From Perca fluviatilis (lineage: Eukaryota; Chordata; Actinopteri; Perciformes; Percidae), in assembly GCF_010015445.1 (NCBI RefSeq), contig NC_053118.1, positions 19,415,437-19,479,436 on the forward strand: a stretch of 64,000 nt of DNA. Direction: 5' to 3'. A program made the position numbers and the translations under genes. Positions 38,112-48,381 of this stretch are shown in pieces (position 1 is the stretch's first letter; each line of letters opens with the position of its first letter). The notes beneath the pieces were generated by a model. The model did not search any database and was not told the origin of the DNA. It was given only the letters and a program-made list of their open reading frames with translations.

Positions 38112-38327
38112 ACCGTATACATACTGGGAACTATATTCTCAGAAGGTAAAGCACTGCTAGTTGGGTGGAGTGATTATTACGCCAACTCTGAGCGAATGCC
38201 AGGTGAACTCTCTGCTCCTCACCACCACAGGGCTTCTCAGGTGCTGCGAGCAAATCACTCCGCCCAAGTAGCAGAAGTAGCAGCTGCTTCGCCTTTCTGA
38301 GACTATAGTTCCCAGTATGTATACGGT
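38112..38327. mobile_element. fold-back MITE, about 216 bp
   Basis: The ends are inverted copies: ACCGTATACATACTGGGAAC at 38112 and its complement finishing at 38327. Homology extends inward to about 38174 and back to about 38252 (TTGGGTGGAGTGATT against AATCACTCCGCCCAA). The right arm carries a small insertion. No coding sequence lies between the arms, so this is a non-autonomous DNA transposon. Superfamily and target duplication are unclear. Confidence 0.75.
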
Positions 38328-39884
38328 TAGAAGATGGCTGTGTCTCATGTGACCTTGTTATTTGTACACACTGTGACTATACAAATCACAACATGTAAAT
38401 AGGAAAATGTTGGCATTATTTTGTCGCTTATTGGGAGCATTGAGCTAGATGGAGTTACGACACGCACGGAGATGAGAAGGGTATGTATGGACTTATCTAA
38501 CTCTGGGGGGTACGGTGAATAAGCTAAAGTCGCAATAAGGCGGCGTGTTCCTTTAACCCCCAAGGGGTCACCAAAGATTTTGCTGACAACTTCCTTTAAT
38601 AGTACCTGAACTTGCAGTCAAAATACTAGAAAGCTTATACAACCTGAGATATAGTAGCCTACCACAGGTGAAGTTAATTCATTGTCAATCAGAATAAGCT
38701 GTAGCACCCACAAAGCTATAGCCTAATGGTTGTTAGCAGAAATACCAATACATATGCGTACGTTACGGGGAGAGTGTATGAAGAGAAACACTGCAAGGAC
38801 AAAATAATACATTTATACAATATATAAATGTTGAGGACGTAAAAATGTCAAAGCCAAGGAAAGTACAGTATCCATATGCAAATGTAATGGCTTTTTGTAG
38901 CCAGTAGAGGTCAATGTCACATTAAATGGTCATCACCATGCCAGTATAGGAACATGTTAGGCCTTTGTGCATTATTACCATATGAATGATACACAATACA
39001 CACACAGTATCTTTACACCTTATCTTAATCCTCAGATTTTCTATAAATTGTCAGCACCATCCAAGAGTAATTAGATATTGATGACTATCATCCAGAGGAA
39101 TACATATGAGGACATACAAGGCTGGGTAGGAGACACAGATGGAAAGCATCCAGAATTGAAGGACATGAAAATCCAGGCTGTACTCCAGATATTCTCATCT
39201 GAAATGTCCAACATCCCCATGATGTAAACTCATTGCTACTCAAGCACGAGTAACAATGAATGTCAATAACAAAGACGAGTATGTAGGAAAGAGGCAAGAA
39301 ATGATTGGTAGCTGCAATACTGCCACCATGCCACATATGTGTGCTAACTGGGAAGGAGTTCCAATATAGCCTACTGGTTTACCAGTGACCACTGTACAAG
39401 TACTGAATACTGGAGAGGCTTCTATTAGCCATACAAACTCAGATGTACATTAATGGAAGCCTCTCATATTTTAATATCTTGTTTCCAGTCCATGATATGA
39501 TGATGATACTAAGTGACTTCCAGTGTCTGACACCATAAAAACCCCTATCCCGTTGCAGCCCTAACTTGATACACTAAATTAAGGTCATAATGCTTCCATC
39601 AAAATCACTAGTGTGTAGTTACCTTGGTAATGAACAGAAGCCATGAGTAGGCTGGTTAAGGCAAGTTTCCAGAAAGAACTGTTGTATGAGTGGGAGACTA
39701 TCTTACTGGAAGCAGTAACGATACAGACCACTGCAGACTGCAAAATGAATCTGTACAGTCCTAGAACTATTTTCTGCCGTGTGCTCAACGGCTTCACCCT
39801 ATTGTAGAAGCAGGAACACAACAGCTTTTTTCATCTCAGTGTCAGTCCAGTGTTTGACAGAGAAGGGTCCAGCTGCGGCCTGTA
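38328..39884. other. intergenic, nothing recognised
   Basis: Unique-looking AT-rich sequence. Neither strand shows a spliced or continuous gene that I can support. Confidence 0.5.
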
Positions 39885-39996
39885 GCCGCTCACGCCACGC
39901 CCACAAGAAATTACGTCACTAACGCCACGCCCCCGGTGGCCGCTCACGCCACGCCCCCGGTGGCCGCTCACACCACGCCCCACGGTGGCCGCTCAC
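39885..39996. repeat. GC-rich minisatellite, unit about 24 bp
   Basis: Three near-perfect copies of a unit containing GCCACGCCCCCGGTGGCC plus CGCTCAC, at 39924-39947, 39948-39971 and 39972-39996, preceded by a partial copy. It is strikingly G+C-rich against AT-rich surroundings, and each unit contains an Sp1/KLF-like CCACGCCC. Confidence 0.85.
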
Positions 39997-40014
39997 ACCC
40001 AAGGGGGTAAGTTT

Positions 40015-40620
40015 CGCTTCAGAACTCGAACCTCCTATGGCGCCATTGTGATGCTACAAAACGATCACCTCCCGTTAGCATTCCACTGACACATTCATTT
40101 TGACGTCACTTTGACAGCGAATAACTTTACATCTGAAGCGTTTAAAGACTCTATTTGTCCATTGTTTATTTCTAAAGAAACACGACAATGTATAAAAGGC
40201 TCCATTGCCTTGTACCTCACGTTATGGCTCCGTAGCAGACGTTTTTATAAAAATAGGCTAACGATTGTGTCACATAGTAGAGGAATTACCGTATAGTACA
40301 GGAGTAGCTCACAGGCAGTTTTGACTTACATGAGCTGTTTAGTTTAATTACTAATGTTAGCCTGTGTCCATGTTATCTCCTTACATATACCTACGCTCTC
40401 CATCTCTGCAAGATTGGGAATGATTGAGATTTCTCTTGGCACAGCTACCAGAAGACTTACAACTTTCAGACAGGTTACTCACGTCTCATCTACGTCTTCA
40501 AGCTCAGTTGGAGGCTGCGCAGTAACGCTCAGCGCTCACCGGAAAAGTGCTTCTAATATCCTTCACTGGTCTCCGTCCAGAGCAACGGGATCTGTTGGTC
40601 CATTATATACTGTCTATGCT
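40015..40620 (+). repeat. long interspersed teleost-type repeat, class unknown
   Basis: Sequence starting near TTCGCTTCAGAACTCGAACC, running through TTTTGACGTCACTTTGACAG and AAACACGACAATGTATAAAA, to TTATATACTGTCTATG. I recall near-identical stretches as a dispersed repeat in other teleosts; this is from memory, not a search. It contains a perfect CRE-like TGACGTCA near 40102 and a TATAAA near 40192. The open frames here are short and unlike known proteins. Confidence 0.5.
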
Positions 40621-41108
40621 TACACCACGCACATTTCTGACTTTCAGACAATAAGGTACAGCTTCATCTTGCCAGTGATGGCGGCAATGACTACAGAGAA
40701 GCACCAGGTAAGCTACTGATAATAGAGTTATTTAGCCTGTTATCACTTGTTTAAAATTAATATTACTATCTACAGCTATTGATGTCAGGTTAATAGTTAA
40801 CAGGGTGGGTTTTGCAGCTCAAAGGCAAAATTTAACGCGGCAAAAGTATGCTAACGTTAGCTTAGCCTGTCAGAGGGTTGTGTGTTTGAGTGAGGTACTT
40901 CGCATGATGATATTTTTTATTAAATGAAAAATGACAGAGTTTCAGAAATACTAAAAAGTTACATATAGTCACTTTAATGTAATTTGAGTTATTGAGAATT
41001 GGCTACATTTGAAAGTTAAAGCTTCTTTTACTAATATTGTGTTGCATATATAATTTCTTCCTCTTCTCTTCATATTATTCTGGTGTTTTATAGAAAAAAT
41101 ATTTCTAT

Positions 41109-41433
41109 TACTTTTTTTTTTTAACCTTTATTTTTTCAGGTGAAGGTTCACTGAGAGGCAGCCTCTCTTTTGCAGGAACGCCCATTCACACAGTTACACA
41201 TTCATACCTGGAAGCTGCCCAGTACAACCACAGTCTGATCTGCTGGCCACACAGTTGGAGGTTAAGGGCCTTGCTCAAGGGTACCTCAGTGGTGGTAATG
41301 AGGGAGGGACAAGAGACAAGAGCTGCTCTTTCACTTTCCCCACCCAGATGTTATTCTGTCGGTCTGGGGATTGTACCGATGACTTCCCGGTCACAAGCTC
41401 TCTTCTCTAACCTTTAGGCCACCACTGCTGGAC
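41109..41433 (-). mobile_element. tRNA-derived SINE
   Basis: On the minus strand the head reads TGGCCTAAAGGTTAGAGAAG (A-box region) and GGTACAATCCCC (B-box region) at about 41425-41370. This is followed by a long body and an A/T-rich end at 41109-41140 complementary to TTTAACCTTTATTTTTTCAG. The head corresponds to the widespread fish form with GTGGCCTAGTGGTTAGAG. The promoter boxes are mutated, so this copy is probably inactive. Confidence 0.7.
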
Positions 41434-42427
41434 TTTATGTGACAAGATGCGGTCTGGAATATCTGGCTTCATTATTATTGCTACATGACCTTTCACAACA
41501 TAATTGTATTGTTGTAAAATGTATTTTAAACACCAGAAGAAACAGAACTGATTACTTTTTTTTAGAAGCAAAGGGTGAAATTTGTATTTATTTTTCTATA
41601 GTACCACCCCGAACTATAGAAAACAGGCTTTTATTTAGAAAAATAAAATTAGAAATACAATTTTTGCAAAGCACTTTAGAAAATTGACTTTTATTTTGAA
41701 GGCGAAGAAAACAAGCTTTATTTATGTACATGACATCTTTTGACAGACATGTCCCCACCATGGTTCCCCACAAATTAGTTGCACGTCTGAAAGAACGCTA
41801 CCAGGGATTTCACTGTTCCTGTTGTTTAGTATGTTCTTTCATTTTATGAGTGTGTGCAGCTGTTGGATTTCTGTAGGCCTACTTGACTGGGTGTTATTTT
41901 AGAAAGGGTATACAGTAACAAGCTCAATAGAGTTTCATCACTTTTTGAACTCTTTTGCAGCGCCGTAGGCCTACAGTAACAGTGTACCTCCCATGGTTGT
42001 CATGGTAGTCCCTGTTAAAAGACAACGGTATTAGAGCAAGCTCGCTAACAAATCTGACTTTAGGCAATCTCACTTTGCAATTCATTTACTTGAGAAACTG
42101 GGTCAGTGGTAGCACATTAAAGCGGGAGTTGTCCTCATGGCTTTGTCTCACTAAGGAACATTCACTCGGAAGGAAGACAAGGTGGTTTAATGGTGAAATA
42201 GTATAGAATATACTACTGCTAAAAGACAGTATCAGAGGGGCTAGGTTTACTATCTAAAAATGTTCAAATCAAGGATGTGGTCAAATTAGTTTCTTTTCTC
42301 AATCAAAGAAAGTCAGTTTTGTATAACCAAAAAGATGAGGATTATTTTAAGAGCACTTGCATATGTTATTCATTTGAACTTGAAGCAGCAAATGATTAGA
42401 AAGCTTTATGAGCACATTCTGAATATA
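41434..42427. other. intergenic, nothing recognised
   Basis: AT-rich sequence between the SINE and the Tc1-like element. No gene or element supported. Confidence 0.5.
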
Positions 42428-42429
42428 TA

Positions 42430-43009
42430 CAGTGCTGCTCATGAGTATAGGAACCTCTGCTAATACTATAATTATTATTACTTATTATACTATGCATCCT
42501 GATTAAGTTCCCTTGGCCTTTGGAATTAAAATAGCCCCATATCATCACATGCCCTTCACCATACCTAGAGATTGGCATGGGGTACTTTCGATAAAATCAT
42601 CTCTTAATGCAGATAAAACCAGGTATTAGGCTAACTAAAATAAAACCATGCCAATTCTCTAGGTATGGTGAAGGGTATGTGATGATATGGGGCTATTTTA
42701 ATTCCAAATGCCAAGGGAACTTAATCAGGATGCATAGTATCCTGGATCCATGAAATAACTGGCCTTTAAAAATAAAAAATCTGCCTGCCTCTATGGGAAT
42801 TTAACATAGGGGTGTGTATACTTATGCCCCCTGTATTTTAAGGAAGAACATTTATTTATTTATGATACATTATTCATTCACAAAGAAAATTGGTGTCCTT
42901 AAAGATTGAATTTTTCCTCATTTTTGTTAATTAAGGCATTAAGATAAATTTTTTTATTCCTCTTTTTAGTCAACTTTAGCATGGGTTCCTATACTCATGA
43001 GCAGCACTG
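42430..43009. mobile_element. non-autonomous Tc1/mariner element with internal snap-back
   Basis: Terminal inverted repeats CAGTGCTGCTCATGAGTATA / complement, each outer end next to TA (42428-42429 and 43010-43011), the Tc1/mariner target duplication. Inside are two inverted copies (42488-42580 and 42646-42739) of a Tc1 transposase fragment whose reading includes RYGEGHVMIWGYFNSKGQG, like the family's HGGGSVMVWGC block. The fragment is too short and rearranged to encode transposase. Total 580 bp. Confidence 0.88.
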
Positions 43010-43110
43010 TAGAGCCCGGCTGTAATGAACAATTGCCAATAAAGAATTGAAGGATAAAATTATTAAACTAAAGTCATGCAGAAAAAGGCTGATATGGTAT
43101 ATGATATATA

Positions 43111-43111
<1 letters not shown>

Positions 43112-43149
<38 letters not shown>
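43112..43149. repeat. (TA)n microsatellite
   Basis: About 19 uninterrupted TA units. It follows the Tc1-like element by about 100 bp. Confidence 0.9.
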
Positions 43150-43151
<2 letters not shown>

Positions 43152-44547
43152 GCAATGGGCATCTTCCCAATCAGTTACTTTGAAAGAACAAAAGAGCACA
43201 GTGGAATTATGGATCTCAACCTCACATGAAAGAGAAACACCACCAAGAGAGAAGAGACCTTTTCTCATTCTGCAGTTTGCTTTATCAGCAGTTTGGAACA
43301 GCAGCACAATTGGATGGCTTTGGAAGGACCCAGTCAAGCATCACACTGCTGACAGAGGGGAAAGAGATATAACGCTAATAGATAAAGTGTTTAGAGGAAG
43401 GATTAATGTCCTTGCTTTATCTTGGTCAAATGCTTGTGTTTCTGTAACTATGTTAAGCAACTGACAAGCTTCATTTAATTAGTGTCTGACAAGTCGGTGA
43501 TCTTTAATAAAAACAGACACATTGTGCTCGTGGAAGACAAGATACAACAGGACAGCTCAACAAAGCTTTGCTCTACAGCACCACTGGGCATAAAAACTCC
43601 AGGGTACCTTTAATGCTTTAGCTTATTTAGAAGAAAAAAAGCTGGTATTAGGGCTACACTCAGATTAAGTTTTGTAGTTATTATAATCAAACAGTCTGTC
43701 AATTAATTGGTTATTTGATCAACAAAAGAAATTAGATAGATTAAGCCCTAAATCTACAAATAGTTGATTCATCATATTTTTCATATTTCCCAGCACAATT
43801 ATATGTCTTTAGATTACTGTTTTGTCTGACCAACAGTCCAAAATCCTTAGATAATCAATTCACATTCGTAATCGGTTACGAAAATTGACATGTGTATGCT
43901 ATACTCTCAGAGCTGCTTCTCAGATCATTTCCTGTATTTTATTCATTCAGAATGAAAACAGAACAGTTAAGTCTTGTTTTACTGCTTGTGCCTGAATGAC
44001 CTTAAACCTCCACTTACATCAAACATCTCCACCCTAACAAGTGTTTGACCTTATAGTGTAATGTACCCTGCCCAGTCCTGAATCTAGGCTCTCTCCTGCT
44101 TTCGGGAGATTTTGAAACTTCCTTTTTGGGGCTGTCCGGCTCACCAGATGTTTCCTGAAACCACTGTGTTCCTAACTCACTCCCCTCTCCAGTGGTGAAA
44201 AGCAAGGGAAGGACAGAGAGAGGAGAGGGAGAGGGAGTTTGTCACTCACTCTCAGTAAAGCCAAGGACAGAGAGATACCTGGAGTCCAACTGGTGAAGTC
44301 TTTTTTGCGTGTGTGTGCGTCTCTGCTACAGCGCTGACCAAGGCATACGACGACTGGGATGTACTACTTTGGCTGCAGTGTAGACTCTGTATCTCACCTG
44401 GACAACATAAGCAGAAACACATACAGTACATACATTCATTTTTGAGCTGCTCACTTCCTCTTACACCTTTTTTGAGAGTATTGTGAGCTCACAGGCAGGA
44501 GTCCTGCTCTTTTACCTGGTGGACAGCCAGTAGTAGGTGAGCCGGTG
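43150..44547 (+). promoter_or_regulatory. upstream region / 5' UTR of long rapgef5 transcript
   Basis: No gene before 44548. From about 44200 there is a purine-rich GAGAGGAGAGGGAGAGGGAG tract and sequence of 5' UTR character. The frame upstream of the first rapgef5 ATG is open back to 44476, so this first exon could also be an internal exon of a still longer transcript. Confidence 0.35.
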
Positions 44548-47500
44548 ATGTCGTGGGACTGTGGCCTGAGGTACATGTTCTCTGTGCCACCTGTGCTGCA
44601 GCAGGGCAGCATGTGTATCCTGCATGACAAGGAGGACCTGTCCAGACTGGAGATGGTCCAGAAATTGGCCAAGGATGGCTGCCGCTTCCTGCAGACCCAC
44701 AGCAAGGGCCCAGAGAGGACAAGTGAGGTGAGATACAAAACAGCACTGCTACAGTCAGAACATTCACTTTTATATGCAACTTTTTTTTTTTTTTTTTACT
44801 ATCCTCCTAACTATATTCGTAAATATCCAGATATAGAACCACAGCTTCAGTGTGAAATGCTATACTCCTTGATGCATTTCCCTGAACAGCTAGCTTTGGG
44901 CTTGTGACAGAAAAACAAAACATAAAGCTGCTTATGAGATAGTCATTTTTATGTCATCATGAACCCTACTCAATTGTCATACTTTATCCTTGAATATTCA
45001 GTTCTAGAACATTAGTCCACTTTACTCTGAGCTATACTGTGTTCTATGCTGGTGTTCTGTGATCTTTGTGTCTAAGCATCATTTATCACACTCCCTGCAG
45101 TGTTCCATCCATCAAACCGCTTTTAATTTGTTGACTGTTTTTATTGGCCTCCATACATTTCATAGTGCCTCTGCTTTCTCTGAAGATGAATGTTGTCATT
45201 AAGATTATTCCCAGACTGCAAAAAAGCTCTCTTCAATTCAATATACCAAAAAAGTTTCTAGACTGCTGCAAAAGAAATTTCATAACAGTACATTGAAGAG
45301 TGCATTGCGATCAGATGCATAAAAAATGCACTGTATCCATTCATTTCAACATCAGCTAGGTCTATTTACAGCCACAATGTCATTACAGAAACGTCACATA
45401 CATTTAGAGTACAGTTGGTCTCTATCAGTATGGCAGCATCCTTGAAAACTTAAGTGCAGGTACTGAGTGTTCAGTTTTGCCTGCACACTTTTTTAAAACA
45501 TTACATCACCTGCCAGTTGGCTGCGTAGGAGACGTCTGATTGGCTGACCTCATGGTGGGCTCAGCTTCTCCCTTCCTGCCAGCTGTATCTGTGTGCTGAC
45601 CTGAGCAACAATGGCAGGAAAAGTTGACGCAAGTGGCCACACCACCATGCCAAGACATTGTATGGTTTTAGGGTGGATTCCAGTGCATCAGTTCTCTGAC
45701 CTTTTCTGAAAACACAAGATCTCCTTATCAATGTTGTTATTCAATATAATGACCTTTCGTCTGCACCAAGCCACTGCCAATCTGCGTATAATCAGATGTT
45801 AGTGCTGGGTGATACACCAATCTGTTTTACCTTTGCTGTTTTAGTAACATGCATTGTGCAAAGTTTCTCATATTGTGATTTCAAAATAAGTATTCCAATG
45901 GCACATGTGCACGTCATTTATGTAATCCTTTCGGTAATGGCCAGATATACTGACCTTTTATTTAATACTTGACATTAAATATTAAGATTATGTGAGCTTA
46001 TCTGTTTCTAGATTGTAGAATGGTTTAACGTAATCCAAAAATGACAAATATGATGGAAAAATGGACATACTGTATTACATTTGATTTATACAAATATCTA
46101 AGCGTAGACATCAAAGAGCTAAATCCCAGCTGGTGGATGCTTAATATACAGTAGACTGCACGCCTGTGAAAATGTGTGAGATTCTGGCACAGGGACATCA
46201 TGAATGTTATGCAATCTCCTTAAATTTGGAAAAAAGAAAAAATCGAACTGTTCATAGATAATTCATTTTGCTATAAAAACCCATTTGATATGTTATAGTT
46301 TAAAGTTTGACGAAACACTTGTTCTTTTGTCCTATTACATCTCCGCTGTTTTGAATTATTTAGGGATAGTTGTGCATGATCATCGGTTGTGTTTTACACT
46401 TTTCTTACACCTTACATAACATTATTTCATCAACTTTATTTTCCTTATCTCTGTCTATCTGAACATAGAGCTGCTGTTCTCTGCCAATGCATGAAGCATA
46501 CAGAGCTGATGTTCAAATATGTTTACATGCACATATTCTTGTTTACAGTATATTATCAGAGATTGACGCAGGGATTTCAGCTAATTAATATTGGAGATAA
46601 TAAAGTGCATTTGCATCAAAGGGTTCTTTGAAAACAACATAATGCATGAATCTTTGGTCTTATTCTTCCTCCTGATCTTACCATTCTATATGGAATTACT
46701 GGGTCTTTGTAAATTATAGAGTGTGGTCTAGACCTACTCTATCTGTAAAGTGTCTTGAGATAACTCTTGTTAGGATTTGACACTATAAATAAAATTGAAT
46801 TGAATTGTATGATCCACGCTATTCCTTAAGAGGAATTTAGGCCAAATCTGTACACTGTCTTACCTGACACCTTCCAGGTCCCTTCAAGTGTTTCATACCA
46901 TGCGCGCCTGATGCAACAGCACACAGACATGCAGACAGAAAGTGTCCCTCCAGTCAGAGGAATGCATCTGGAACCCTGAAAGAGACAGTAAACCATTTGG
47001 CGGGACATGGCTTTGTGCAGAGGCCTGATAAGTAGTGTTTACTCTTCTGCTGACGGTGTCCATGTTGGGAGGACTTTGGTGGTAGCTGTGAGTAGAGGTC
47101 ACCTCCAGCCTAGGGTAGGAACTGTGTGGCCCCGGCACTCGGTCTCATTATAAGCATCCACTCTAAAGGTCTGATTGTGTTTTAGTGGGAAATTGGTAAC
47201 CACAACGCCCAGTGCACACTGAGTAGTGGCCTGCAGCTGCACAATCAATAATTCATTGTGAGGAAAGTGTTTGTTTGTTTGAACCGTAAACAGTACACTG
47301 AGACACTGTTAATTATAGTCAAGAATTCAACTTTGTTGTACTTAGTGGGACAAAAACAGCATACTTTGAAGAGCACACAGTGTACGTCATGTCTTGATAA
47401 AGATAGAACCACCAGTGTCTTTTCCCCCAAGAACCAGGAAGCTAATCAGCACAGCTTTCCTTTTCTGGGAATTTTCTAGTTCTTTTCTTTTCGTCACGCC

Positions 47501-48338
47501 CCTAACCTTATGCCATACTGTTGTCCTGTGACAGGATAATACAGTCTGCTACACAGGACACACCCGTAAGTAGGCCTACAAAAAAAAGATAGACATGCGT
47601 GTGATAGAGAACAAATAAATTCAGAAGTTGACACTTTAACAGACATTTATTCATCTAAACTTCACTTAGAGTCATGAATCACAGCACTGAAGAAACTACT
47701 AGCAAACATTGCCATTAATGGTCCTTTCTGAGGCTTTGAAAAGGTCTCTGCCGTTTATAGATGTCACTGCCAGACTGTTTAATGTTAATGCTAAAAATGT
47801 GGCTCACCCACTGATGGACACAGTTGTGTGTCTTTGTTGTATGAGCAGTTGTATGAGCTATTGTATGTGCTTGTGTTTGCGTGTTGTGTTAATGCATTCA
47901 TCTGTGTATGTGTTGGTTGTGCAGCTACAGTAGTCTGTTTATGCATAATGTCCACAGATCACAGATAATTGGTAATGTGCCAGGAAGTCATGCTTAGCTG
48001 AAGGGTCCTGGATGCTTCTCTGCAAAAGGCAATTAGGGAAGAAAACTGCAACCACTTCCAGACTGTCTACCTGGCTAATTGCATGCACAGAGGCTTGTGT
48101 TGCATTGACTGATGGCTGAAGAGAGTGGGGGTGAAGAGGGGGGGGTGTAGCTGATGCAGGATGCGTGTGTGTGCACTATACAGTGAACTACTCATTAAGA
48201 CCAATATCTCTGATCCAGACCCTCCATTGTCAAGCAGCTAACAGCCATCTGTATACTTCAATGATGCTGCAACAAGCCATTCAAAAAAAATAAAAGTTAC
48301 TAATAGTAACTTTTTAAGGTACTCAAAGACACTTTATG

Positions 48339-48381
<43 letters not shown>

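Noticed and set aside
40679..40711. ATGGCGGCAATG...CAG|GTAAGC, looking like a first coding exon with a good donor
   Set aside because: It directly abuts a probable dispersed repeat, and no downstream exon could be linked to it. Ten codons are too few to judge.
44489..44779. Overlapping minus-strand open frames opposite rapgef5 exon 1
   Set aside because: Shadows of the coding exon on the other strand.
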